From NCBI GenBank assembly GCA_028067895.1, contig JAPTUI010000054.1, positions 1-6,095 on the forward strand: DNA of 6,095 nucleotides, in the 5' to 3' direction. Positions 1 through 5,931 of this stretch are shown piece after piece; position 1 is the stretch's first letter, and the number at the start of each line of letters is the position of its first letter. The notes under the pieces were generated by a model. That model worked only from the letters and a program-made list of their open reading frames with translations, was not told where the DNA came from and ran no database searches. This stretch comes from Pseudomonadota bacterium. Lineage in GTDB: Bacteria; Pseudomonadota; Gammaproteobacteria; Steroidobacterales; Steroidobacteraceae. A program made the translations under genes and the position numbers.

Positions 1-52
1 GCTTTTTGTCGGGCGTCCTGAACGTGTACCAGCAGACGTCGCCTCGGTTCAC
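1..52 (-). CDS. MazF/PemK-family toxin, N-terminal fragment (cut by window edge)
   Basis: Only the first 17 codons are in the window. They read VNRGDVCWYTFRTPDKK, starting at a GTG codon (52-50). The R-G-D-V-x-W opening followed by D-K-K is the usual N-terminus of MazF/PemK toxins, which are ribosome-independent mRNA endoribonucleases; the RGD segment begins the first strand of the SH3-like barrel. The GTG start overlaps the TGA stop of the antitoxin gene upstream (shared GTGA), so the two are very probably translationally coupled in one operon. Catalytic residues further along cannot be checked. The family call rests on a short but characteristic segment and on the RHH antitoxin partner. Confidence 0.75.
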   Translation of the reverse strand, partial: MNRGDVCWYTFRTPDKK

Positions 53-297
53 TGAGCGCCCCAGTCCTGTTCGTTCAACCAGACATCGAATTCCCCAGGG
101 GCCACCGGATGGCGGGCATAGCCCTGCGCGTGACGCGCTTCCTCGTCACGGATGCGCTGGTGGCGAATTTCGGCCTCCAGAGCATGCCGGATGAAGGCCG
201 AGCGCGTCGTCTTTCTCTCGCGGCTCATCCTGTCGACCAGCTTGAGAAGCTGATCGTCAATTGTCATTTGGATGGTTTTCACGAATGTGGTTTCCAC
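49..297 (-). CDS. Ribbon-helix-helix antitoxin (CopG/MazE-like) of a type II toxin-antitoxin pair
   Basis: This 82-aa protein has an N-terminal ribbon-helix-helix fold at about residues 7-45: a basic/hydrophobic strand (KTIQMTID), helix 1 (DQLLKLVDRMSRERK), a turn with T-T-R-S, and helix 2 (AFIRHALEAEI). Such domains dimerise and bind the operon's own operator. The charged tail (about 46-82, ending DVWLNEQDWGAQ) is the kind of flexible segment that wraps and blocks a MazF toxin. The gene overlaps the toxin start by 4 nt. The start used is a GTG at 297. In-frame GTG (residue 6) and ATG (residue 11) codons are alternatives, and none has a clear Shine-Dalgarno sequence. Starting at residue 11 would cut into the DNA-binding strand, so one of the two earlier starts is preferred. 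Confidence 0.82.
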   Translation of the reverse strand: METTFVKTIQMTIDDQLLKLVDRMSRERKTTRSAFIRHALEAEIRHQRIRDEEARHAQGYARHPVAPGEFDVWLNEQDWGAQ

Positions 298-327
298 TGT
301 GGACTGCTATAGTGATTGTACTCCACA
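287..327 (-). promoter_or_regulatory. Candidate operator/promoter of the toxin-antitoxin operon
   Basis: Two dyads sit just upstream of and across the antitoxin start. GTGG-TTT-CCAC (287-297) includes the GTG start codon, and TGTGGA (298-303) pairs with TCCACA (322-327). All share the core GTGGA/TCCAC, so this could be several half-sites for the RHH antitoxin. On the minus strand TACAAT (320-315) is a plausible -10 element lying between the outer arms, so bound antitoxin would cover it. No convincing -35 was found. Confidence 0.45.
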
Positions 328-369
328 TATCTTGCGGGTGCAGCGTTCGGCAAGTGACCGTCCCGAGGC

Positions 370-414
370 CTCATAATGCCGGGGTCGAGGGCTCGAGTCC
401 CTCCATTTTCAACC
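370..414 (+). repeat. tRNA(CAT)-like 3' half, copy 1: candidate att site
   Basis: This copy starts with CTCATAA, which has the form of a seven-base anticodon loop with T33, anticodon CAT and A37. It continues through a perfect five-pair T arm (GAGGG at 387-391 with CCCTC at 399-403) around the loop CTCGAGT, in which the usual T54 is C. No 5' half precedes it: GAGGC before the loop cannot pair with TGCCG after it. The terminal CCA is lost (the bases where it should be are CCG or nearby). Over 370-404 it matches 4390-4424 at 32 of 35 positions. It is therefore a fragment, not a working tRNA gene. The likely origin is the 3' end of a tRNA gene copied at an integration junction. Confidence 0.6.
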
Positions 415-591
415 GGTAGAATCAATAAAATATCGGTGAGCACCCGAAGGAGAAATGCCTAATAAGGGCATCGCAAGAGTGGACTAGGTCTAAGCCCGGA
501 CAGGGCGGCCATGGCGAAGACCCAGGCTGTCTCGGGCGTAACGCCACGGCTTTTGGGCCTTAGCGATCCTGCAGCACGTTTCGAACTGGGC
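415..591. other. Gene-free stretch between tRNA fragment and flavodoxin gene
   Basis: No supported gene lies here. A short AT-rich patch (about 420-436) is followed by GAAGGAGAA and an ATG opening a 10-codon frame (457-489) that contains a small ATGCC/GGCAT stem. The purine-rich sequence is only about 3 nt from that ATG, too close for normal initiation, and nothing in frame follows. The minus-strand frame of the flavodoxin gene stays open for some 33 codons past its TAA, but those residues are unremarkable. Confidence 0.3.
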
Positions 592-1221
592 TTATCGCCC
601 CGCTTGTCGTTCCACCTCATAGGGCGTGCCCTCCGTGAGTCGGCGCGCGATCAGCGCTACGCGGCGGCCAAAGCGCTCAGCTGTCGACCGGTCGCTCGCC
701 GGCGGCTCCTCGGCGGCCGGCCCGTCGCCGTTCGACTGCGACATGGCCCCGAGCCACGTGCCGAGCCGGTTGACGTCATCCCGCGAGCCGCCCGACCAGT
801 TGTTCCCGGGCGGGTCTCCGACTCCGACCCAGATCATGCCCATCTGCGCGGCGAACACCGCAAGGTCTATCAGTGTATTGAGTTTGTCCCCTGATTGGGA
901 CGCCGAGTTGGTGAACCCGGCGGCGATCTTGTCCTTCCAGGCCTGCGCCCGCCACGGATTGAACGCCCATTCCAGAAACGCCTTCAATCGCGCCGACACC
1001 ATGCCCATATACGTCGGCGAACCGAGAATAATGGCATCGGACTGCTGCAGCAGGCCTTCGATGTGCTCATTGGACCAGCGACCATCTTTTATATCGTGCT
1101 GGGCGATCTCGATGAGTTGTGCGGTGATGCCCTCGACAGCGCCGGCGCCCCGGGCGATTGCTTCGGCGAGCACTGCGGTATGCCCGTTATTGGTGACATA
1201 AACGACGCTGATTGTGGTCAT
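592..1221 (-). CDS. Flavodoxin-fold NAD(P)H-dependent oxidoreductase (WrbA/FMN reductase-like)
   Basis: This 209-aa cytoplasmic protein probably binds FMN and reduces quinones or a partner flavoprotein with NAD(P)H. The N-terminus (ISVVYVTNNGHT) is a flavodoxin first strand followed by the phosphate-binding loop T10-N-N-G-H-T15. S68-P-T-Y-M-G73, after the third strand, is the isoalloxazine-contacting loop typical of WrbA-like proteins and is followed by a helix (ARLKAFLEW). The GNNWSGG stretch and the polar C-terminal tail are less typical, so the exact subfamily and substrate are not clear. The start at 1221 is chosen because GGAG (1231-1228) lies 6 nt upstream and because the protein then begins directly at strand 1; an earlier ATG (1263) would add 14 residues. 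The gene diverges from a LysR gene, suggesting it is that regulator's target. Confidence 0.82.
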   Translation of the reverse strand: MTTISVVYVTNNGHTAVLAEAIARGAGAVEGITAQLIEIAQHDIKDGRWSNEHIEGLLQQSDAIILGSPTYMGMVSARLKAFLEWAFNPWRAQAWKDKIAAGFTNSASQSGDKLNTLIDLAVFAAQMGMIWVGVGDPPGNNWSGGSRDDVNRLGTWLGAMSQSNGDGPAAEEPPASDRSTAERFGRRVALIARRLTEGTPYEVERQAGR

Positions 1222-1287
1222 GACTGACTCCAGCCCATTGCTGCGAAAACTGACATGGGCCAAATTCTAGGGCCGCGCTCGTCATCG

Positions 1288-1302
1288 TTGAAATCGTGTC
1301 AA
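1288..1302. promoter_or_regulatory. Candidate LysR-binding site (TTGA-N7-TCAA, T-N11-A type)
   Basis: In the gap between the divergent flavodoxin and LysR genes there is a perfect short dyad, TTGA at 1288-1291 and TCAA at 1299-1302. It contains the T-N11-A spacing (T1289, A1301) typical of LysR-family sites. It lies just upstream of the regulator's extended -10 element, and its right half overlaps a minus-strand TTGACA (1302-1297). No well-spaced -10 follows that hexamer; the nearest candidate, TAGAAT (1269-1264), is too far away to pair with it. The site is well placed for autoregulation plus control of the flavodoxin gene. Confidence 0.5.
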
Positions 1303-1310
1303 TTTTGTGC

Positions 1311-1319
1311 TGCTATAAT
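1311..1319 (+). promoter_or_regulatory. Extended -10 promoter of the LysR gene
   Basis: TGCTATAAT is a perfect TGn extension plus consensus -10 hexamer (1314-1319). TTGAAA at 1288-1293 could act as -35, but its 20-nt spacing is too long, so the extended -10 is probably the main determinant. The hexamer ends only 4 nt before the ATG at 1324, so transcription would begin at or next to the start codon. Confidence 0.6.
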
Positions 1320-1323
1320 TTAT

Positions 1324-2226
1324 ATGGATACCAGCCGACTAGATCTCAACCAGCTCGTCGCACTGGAAGCGCTCCTGGCCGAGTGCAATGTAACCCGCGC
1401 TGCTGCCCGCCTGCACATCACCCAGCCTGCGCTGTCAGCGCAGTTGGCTCGGCTTCGGGCCGTTTTCGGCGACAAGCTGCTGCTGCCGGCCCGGCGCGGC
1501 ATGGTGCCGACAGCCCGCGCACTTGAGCTGAAGGAGCCTCTCCGTCGCGCCCTGGACGAGGTGCGGCGAGTCGCCAGCCGATCGCGCCCATTCGACCCCT
1601 CTAAGGCGGAACTGACTGTCACTATTGCGGCGTCAGACTACGCTCAGGTCGCCGTCTTGATGGAAGCTGCCCTGACTCTACGCCGGGTTGCACCCGGGCT
1701 GCGACTCGCGATGCGAACTCTCGACGGCGCCGTGGTTGGTGGACAGATGGAGTGCGGTGAGGTCGATCTAGCGCTTATGACGGCCGAGACGGCACCGCCT
1801 GAGTTGCGTCGTGTCGTTCTGATCGATGAGAAATACAAGGTGATCGTCCGGCGAAATCACCCGCGCATTCGCCGCTCACTTACTCTGCGTGCGTTCGTCG
1901 GCGAGGATCAGATCGTGGTCTCGCCCCGCGGCGGAAACTTAAGGACAGCAACCGACATTGCCCTCGAAGCGCATGGAATGAGCCGGCACGTGGTGCTGTC
2001 GGCCGCATCGTTCCTGTTCGTGCCGGAGATTGTCGAGCGTTCAGATCTGTTAGCGCTTGTGCCGGAGCGCTTGGTGCGGGCTCGCGGTTACCGGCTGACC
2101 AGCTTCGATCCTCCGATTAACATCCCGGGGTTTCAGATCTCTCTGCTATGGCATGACCGGACGCACGACCATCCCGCCCATATGTGGCTGCGTGGGCAGT
2201 TGTGTGCTTCAGCGGAAGGTCGCTAG
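1324..2226 (+). CDS. LysR-family transcriptional regulator (NahR/LinR/DntR-like)
   Basis: This 300-aa protein has the normal family length. Residues 6-65 form the winged helix-turn-helix: LDLNQLVALEALL, then the HTH V-T-R-A-A-A-R-L-H-I-T-Q-P-A-L-S-A-Q-L-A-R-L (23-44), then F-G-D-K-L-L-L and M-V-P-T-A-R-A (60-66). The L-D-L-N-x-L opening and MVPT wing resemble the NahR/NodD branch, which senses aromatic or other small ligands. A periplasmic-binding-protein-like effector domain follows from about residue 95 to the end, including the DLALMTAE and IVVSPRGGNLRT segments. The ATG at 1324 is preferred to the upstream ATG at 1255, because the longer N-terminus is not family-like and would lie across the promoter. 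No Shine-Dalgarno sequence precedes it. The ligand cannot be read from the sequence; the likely target is the divergent flavodoxin gene. Confidence 0.9.
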   Translation: MDTSRLDLNQLVALEALLAECNVTRAAARLHITQPALSAQLARLRAVFGDKLLLPARRGMVPTARALELKEPLRRALDEVRRVASRSRPFDPSKAELTVTIAASDYAQVAVLMEAALTLRRVAPGLRLAMRTLDGAVVGGQMECGEVDLALMTAETAPPELRRVVLIDEKYKVIVRRNHPRIRRSLTLRAFVGEDQIVVSPRGGNLRTATDIALEAHGMSRHVVLSAASFLFVPEIVERSDLLALVPERLVRARGYRLTSFDPPINIPGFQISLLWHDRTHDHPAHMWLRGQLCASAEGR

Positions 2227-2438
2227 CCTATTGAGTTTAATTAACATCCGACGCATTGCCTTCATTGCCCGCGATAACCTTTACGTCTTTGTACGCTCCA
2301 CCCGAGGGCACTTCTGGTATCTGGTCCGCCAAGTCGACCGCAGCTTTGGCTGGTGGTGCTGATTCCTAAATGCTTCCAACAGAACGATTCGAGCCGGCCG
2401 GCTGTCAATCATCGGGCCGTCCAGGAGCGCTTCTCTGC
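2227..2438. other. Intergenic gap between the convergent LysR and monooxygenase genes
   Basis: No gene is supported. A minus-strand frame is open for about 43 codons (about 2367 down to a TAA at 2239-2237) with ordinary-looking codons but no usable start, so it may be a remnant of a lost C-terminus. A 12-nt palindrome, AGCCGGCCGGCT (2392-2403), lies past the monooxygenase stop but lacks a T-tract. No intrinsic terminator was recognised for either gene. Confidence 0.3.
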
Positions 2439-3425
2439 TCACGAAGACTCGATCAGGCCGGCCACGAGTTCAAAAGAGTGGCAGCGTGCCGCATGATCGT
2501 GCATGTTGCTGGTCAACATTAACTCGTCGGCGCCGGTCTTCTCGACAAACGCACGAATCCCCTCTGCCACCACGCCGGGCGAACCGATTGCGGAGCAGGA
2601 TAGTACCTGATCGAGCAGCATGCGACTTTGATGCGGCAGGGATTCGAGATAGCCTTCCACCGGCGGCGGCAGGCGCCCCGCGTGACCTGTGCGCAGATTC
2701 ACGAAGGACTGCTGCCAGGACGAAGCAAGGTAGCGCGCCTCGGCAGCCGTGTCGGCAGCCGCCACATTGAAGCCCAACATCAAGTAAGGCTTGTCCAGAT
2801 GGCGCGACGGCCGAAAGCGCGCGCGATACACGGCGATCGCATCCAGCATTTGCGCCGGCGCGAAATGCGAGGCGAAGGCATAAGGCAACCCCAGCGTCGC
2901 CGCGAGCTGCGCGCCGAACAAACTGGAACCCAGGATCCAGATCGGAACTGCTTGGCCTTCGCCCGGCACCGCACGGACCGGCCCGTTGCCTTCGAAATAC
3001 GCCATCAGTTCCATCACGTCACGCGGGAATTCATCCGGATTGGTACCCAAGCTGCGCCGCAACGCTCGTGACGTCACCTGGTCCGAGCCCGGCGCGCGCC
3101 CCACGCCCAGATCAATGCGTCCGGGGTACATGGCGTTGAGCGTGCCGAATTGTTCGGCTATCTGCAGCGGCGAATGATTGGGCAACATGATGCCGCCCGC
3201 CCCCACGCGGATGCGCGAAGTCGCGCCTGCCACGTGGCCGATCAACACGGAGGTCGCCGCGCTGGCGATGCCGGGCATGCCGTGATGCTCAGCCATCCAG
3301 TAGCGAGTGAAACCGCAGCGATCCGCCTGCCGGGCAAGATCGACGGTATTGGCAATGGACTCGGTCGCCGAGCCCCCTTCGTTGATGGGGCACAGATCGA
3401 GAATCGAAAGCGGAATCATGGCCAT
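2439..3425 (-). CDS. LLM-class (luciferase-like) flavin-dependent monooxygenase, YhbW-like
   Basis: This 328-aa protein aligns by eye along its length with E. coli YhbW, a member of the bacterial-luciferase TIM-barrel family whose natural substrate is not established. Family marks in order are S-I-L-D-L-C-P-I (7-14), Y-W-M-A-E-H-H (42-48) with the paired histidines near the flavin site, I-A-S-A-A-T-S-V (53-60), M-L-P-N-H-S-P-L (80-87), A-E-Q-F-G-T-L-N (90-97), and D-L-G-V-G-R-A-P-G-S (105-114) at a phosphate-binding loop. Further on come WILGSSL and PYAFASHFAP. It should use reduced FMN delivered by a separate reductase, and the flavodoxin-type protein in the same segment is a possible donor, though this is untested. 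The ATG at 3425 fits the family N-terminus; a weak GAGG lies about 10 nt upstream, and an ATG two codons in is also possible. No promoter was recognised. Confidence 0.92.
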   Translation of the reverse strand: MAMIPLSILDLCPINEGGSATESIANTVDLARQADRCGFTRYWMAEHHGMPGIASAATSVLIGHVAGATSRIRVGAGGIMLPNHSPLQIAEQFGTLNAMYPGRIDLGVGRAPGSDQVTSRALRRSLGTNPDEFPRDVMELMAYFEGNGPVRAVPGEGQAVPIWILGSSLFGAQLAATLGLPYAFASHFAPAQMLDAIAVYRARFRPSRHLDKPYLMLGFNVAAADTAAEARYLASSWQQSFVNLRTGHAGRLPPPVEGYLESLPHQSRMLLDQVLSCSAIGSPGVVAEGIRAFVEKTGADELMLTSNMHDHAARCHSFELVAGLIESS

Positions 3426-3597
3426 CGTGAGCCGACCTCATGGTGATAGCGACGATACGCGGCTGCCGCCACGATGAAGTGCGGCCGGCGCGCCGCAATA
3501 CAAGCTGTGGATGGCTGCCAAGCGGATTCTACGCCGGCAGCCCGATCAGATGTGCTCACTGGGTCTCACCCGCTTCCTTGCAAGGGTTACGCCGCAC

Positions 3598-4188
3598 CTA
3601 AGGCGGCGACGGCGGACTCCAACAGTGCCAAGTCTGGAATTGCGACGCCCATGCAAAGCGTTCCTTCAGAAATTTGGCAGCTAGGTTGCATTCCCGGGCC
3701 GCGCCTCCGCGCAGGGCATCAAATAAGGCGAGAGTTTCGTACAGCGCTGGATCTTTGCGGGCCGCCTGTGGAACCGAAGGGTACAATGGAAAGAAAGCAA
3801 TTCCGCTCCGTTCGCCGTCCGCGGTAGGCTATACCGGCGGCAATTCAGAGTCGGGCTAGACAATCTGATTGCGAAGCGGCGGTGCGGCATAGGCCCTCGG
3901 CACGCCCCGTGTCGGTGCTCCAACCGTTGGTGGAAACACGTACTTCGCTCAATGCAGCAGGAACTCCTTTAGAGCGGCCTTGGTGACCCGCAGTTCACCG
4001 GTTCCTGAGTGAACCAGCCTGGCTTCCCTTCCCCGGCCGACGCTGCCATGGATCTCTGATGCGGACATCGACAATTCCGCCGACAATTCAGCGAAGCTGC
4101 GGCGCTGAGCGCCCAGCACCAGCAGCTTCAGGAGGCCGACGAGATCGTGTGGCTTGAGGACTACCTGCGGATTGGTTTGACGCTTCAA
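3598..4188 (-). pseudogene. Broken winged-HTH family gene with three in-frame nonsense codons
   Basis: One minus-strand frame reads as a continuous protein of about 196 residues, interrupted by TGA (3951-3949), TAG (3858-3856) and TAG (3831-3829) and closed by TAG at 3600-3598. There is no frameshift. The first 79 residues look like a winged helix-turn-helix: LKPHDLVGLLKLLVL, then SFAELSAELSMSASEIHGSV, then TGELRVTKAALKEFLLH. After the stops the frame gives KYVFPPTVGAPTRGVPRAYAAPPL, GERSGIAFFPLYPSVPQAAR and YETLALFDALRGGAARE. From memory, an uncharacterised family of roughly 200-aa HTH proteins has this same order, with G at the first stop and W at the third. The start is uncertain: TTG (4188) suits the domain, but the frame stays open upstream to 4293. 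The gene is probably dead, and the function of intact relatives is unknown to me. Confidence 0.72.
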
Positions 4189-4274
4189 GGCATTCGCTAT
4201 TCGCGCATAGCGAATATAGCTTCCAGCCTCGTCATCAATTCCAGGATTCGCCAGCCGCTCGGTGAGTGCAGAGG

Positions 4275-4324
4275 TGCGGGAAATTTGCGGGAATCAGTCG
4301 TGCTTCGTTATGCTTCGTCGTGAC
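4275..4324 (+). repeat. Arm-like repeat block, copy 1 (10-bp direct units)
   Basis: The block matches 6044-6093 at 41 of 50 positions with no gaps. Its left part carries two copies of TGCGGGA (4275-4281 and 4286-4292). Its right part carries tandem 10-bp units, CGTGCTTCGT (4299-4308) and TATGCTTCGT (4309-4318), followed by a partial CGTG. Short tandem direct repeats some 70-100 bp from a tRNA-derived core resemble the arm-type sites to which phage-type integrases bind. It ends 65 nt before the tRNA fragment at 4390. The role is inferred from position and form only. Confidence 0.5.
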
Positions 4325-4389
4325 AATCGCAACGGGGCGTCCCTTGGCAAGCTGTTGAATGTAAAGCCTATCTCGAGCGAAACAGCAAG

Positions 4390-4434
4390 CTCATAATGCC
4401 GGGGTCGAGATTTCGAGTCCCTCCCTTTCCACCA
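4390..4434 (+). repeat. tRNA(CAT)-like 3' half, copy 2 with CCA end: candidate att site
   Basis: The 45 nt correspond exactly to tRNA positions 32-76. The anticodon loop CTCATAA (4390-4396) holds CAT at 4392-4394. The 3' anticodon strand TGCCG and a five-base variable region GGGTC follow. The T loop is TTCGAGT (4412-4418), the 3' acceptor strand CCTTTCC, the discriminator A, and CCA is at 4432-4434. The T stem is damaged here (GAGAT facing CCCTC), whereas copy 1 keeps GAGGG. No 5' half is present. A consensus of the two copies gives a canonical 3' half, implying a parent tRNA-Met or tRNA-Ile2 type gene elsewhere with an acceptor beginning GGAAAGG. Confidence 0.68.
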
Positions 4435-4500
4435 TCAATTCCTTCGTCGCGCCCTGCGGTCCGCCCAGGACCGAGGCCCCCTTTCATGCGGTGCCCGCGT

Positions 4501-5895
4501 TCAATTGCCGTACAGCTCGGCCAAATCGTGGACGCGAAATCGGTCAGGCACGCTGCGCGGTCTCGACCGAACGAACAGGCGGTGGAGTATCGTTCGGCCG
4601 TTGGAGGGGTACTGGGCGGCGCGCGCGCTGAGTTCACGAGCCGCTTCAGTCGCTGACGAGCGTGCGGGCCATCGGCACTCCCCGAGATCGACCCACTCGT
4701 CGGCCCTTAGGCCTACGACATCGATCTGCACTTCGCGGGCCCAGTATTCTCCGATCTGAGATCGTCCTGTAAACCCCTCTTTCTCATACAGCAGCGGCAG
4801 AGCCTCACGACAAAGCCGCTCGAAGGCGTCTCCGCAATAGGCGTCCCACTGTTGGGCCACGATATGCTCAAACGCACGTTCCGCCGTATATCGCCTCAAG
4901 AGGCTCCAGTTGGGTTCGAGGAAGCGGAACCAGAATCTCAATAGAGGATCGGCAATTCGATAAACGACGGCTGTGCGCGCAGGCCGCTTCGGACTCTGCG
5001 GAAATAATCGTTCCAGGTAACCTAGGTTGACGAGAGTTTTAAGGTGCGGTGCGAGGGCGCTTGCACTGAGACCCACGGCCCGAGCGATTTCGCCTTGGCC
5101 GCGCCTTCCCAGTGCCACGGCCTCCAGTATGCTTGCAGCCTGTTTGAGTTCCGTCAGTTCTTCGCGAAGCAGGAATTCAGGCTCGCCCTTGAAATAGGCG
5201 TCGATCTCGAAGAATTCGCGTGCGACATTTTGCGCGACCGACAGCTGAGGATCGAAGCGTCGCAGGTAGGCCGGGATACCGCCGCAAACGAAATACGCGC
5301 GGGCCTTCTCGTCCAACGACCATTGCGGGTGAAAGTCTGCAGCTTCCCTAAAGCCAAAGGGTTCGAGCCGAATGCTCGCGGTGCGGCGGCCGTAAAGAGG
5401 AGATCGCGAGCCAAGCACCTCGCGCTCCATAAAGCCAACGAAGGAGCCGCAAAGAATCAGCAGCAACCGCCCGCTGTGTTGCCAATCATGATCCCAAAGC
5501 CGCTGAATTACAGACGGAAGCTCCGGGCTCGAATGACATGCCCATTGGAACTCATCCAGTACCAGCAGCAGCTTCCGATTTGCCGGTGCGGCGCCGACTA
5601 CGAGCTTGAGAGCAGCCTCCCACGTCGTTGGAGCCGCTTCCGCGAGCGAGGAATTCCCGAGCCATTCCGCGGCGGCGCGCATGAATCCCCCGATTTGGGG
5701 AGTGCGAAGCTTGTCGCTCGCCGTGAAATAGACGGTCGGTTTGCCCGCGGACAGCCGTACGAGCAATTCCGTCTTCCCCACGCGGCGGCGGCCGTAGACG
5801 GGTATCAATTCGGAGCGGTTCGAGCTGTACCGGCGCTCGAGCGCGCCGAGCTCGGTGGCTCTGCCGATGAAACGGGGGGTTGCGCTGTGACGCAT
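4501..5895 (-). CDS. Archaeal-type P-loop ATPase with C-terminal DUF234 nuclease-like domain
   Basis: This is a 464-aa cytoplasmic protein. F-I-G-R-A-T-E-L (9-16) is the entry box of this AAA+/STAND group. Walker A is G35-R-R-R-V-G-K-T42 and Walker B is L-L-L-V-L-D-E (109-115). L-I-L-C-G-S (146-151) fits sensor 1, and S-P-L-Y-G-R-R-T (165-172) is a group hallmark. G-G-I-P-A-Y-L (205-211) lies in the lid region. A winged HTH (about 252-297) precedes the DUF234-type region, with DPLLRFWFRF and then I-D-V-V (391-394) and G-E-C-R-W (405-409). That last part matches the restriction-endonuclease fold seen in relatives, with D392 and E406 present but the usual Lys replaced by R408. The family's function is not established. 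ATG 5895 has AGG 7 nt upstream. The gene stands alone, with no partner before the window end. Confidence 0.9.
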   Translation of the reverse strand: MRHSATPRFIGRATELGALERRYSSNRSELIPVYGRRRVGKTELLVRLSAGKPTVYFTASDKLRTPQIGGFMRAAAEWLGNSSLAEAAPTTWEAALKLVVGAAPANRKLLLVLDEFQWACHSSPELPSVIQRLWDHDWQHSGRLLLILCGSFVGFMEREVLGSRSPLYGRRTASIRLEPFGFREAADFHPQWSLDEKARAYFVCGGIPAYLRRFDPQLSVAQNVAREFFEIDAYFKGEPEFLLREELTELKQAASILEAVALGRRGQGEIARAVGLSASALAPHLKTLVNLGYLERLFPQSPKRPARTAVVYRIADPLLRFWFRFLEPNWSLLRRYTAERAFEHIVAQQWDAYCGDAFERLCREALPLLYEKEGFTGRSQIGEYWAREVQIDVVGLRADEWVDLGECRWPARSSATEAARELSARAAQYPSNGRTILHRLFVRSRPRSVPDRFRVHDLAELYGN

Positions 5896-5931
5896 GGCGT
5901 AACCTACGATGGGGAACCTATGCAGTCAAGA

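Larger units (their letters stand above)
370..4434. mobile_element. Putative integrated cassette bounded by two tRNA 3'-half direct repeats
   Basis: The segment is bracketed by direct repeats 370-414 and 4390-4434. Both run from a CAT anticodon loop to the position of the CCA end. It carries a flavodoxin, a LysR regulator, a YhbW-like monooxygenase and a pseudogene. Duplication of a tRNA 3' end at both ends of an insert is the classic trace of site-specific integration by phage-type tyrosine recombinases. No integrase or excisionase is visible, so the unit is either a remnant or one mobilised in trans. The boundaries are inferred from the repeats alone. Confidence 0.4.
4189..4500. other. Gene-free junction region holding arm-like repeats and tRNA fragment
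   Basis: No gene is supported in these 312 bases. In order they hold the 50-nt repeat with 10-bp direct units (4275-4324), a 65-nt spacer with no recognised motif, the second tRNA-like 3' half (4390-4434), and 66 nt leading to the stop codon of the ATPase gene, in which no terminator stands out. Confidence 0.5.

Noticed and set aside
331..369. A third, degraded arm-like block before the first tRNA fragment
   Set aside because: Only TGCGGG and scattered bases resemble the 4275-4324 block, and the spacing to the fragment is different; the match is no better than chance.
370..414. A complete functional tRNA gene
   Set aside because: There is no 5' half: the bases before CTCATAA do not pair with the anticodon stem, no D arm or acceptor 5' strand is present, and the CCA is lost. 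The same absence of a 5' half applies to 4390-4434.
440..500. Riboswitch-like segment (ACCCGAAGGAGAAATGCC)
   Set aside because: It recalls the glycine aptamer core only superficially. The paired elements are missing and no same-strand gene follows.
511..894. Plus-strand open frame running from the gene-free stretch into the flavodoxin gene
   Set aside because: Most of it is antisense to the flavodoxin gene, the product is arginine-rich and unlike any family, and no ribosome-binding site was seen.
2153..2362. Plus-strand frame overlapping the LysR 3' end
   Set aside because: It begins inside LysR codons in another frame, has no ribosome-binding site and no recognisable motif.
2392..2403. GC-rich palindrome as a bidirectional terminator
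   Set aside because: The stem would be only four pairs with a four-base loop, and no T-tract follows on either strand.
3829..3951. Stop-codon recoding instead of a pseudogene
   Set aside because: Both TGA and TAG interrupt the frame. Neighbouring genes end normally with TGA (antitoxin, monooxygenase, ATPase), TAG (LysR) or TAA (flavodoxin), so an alternative code is not supported.
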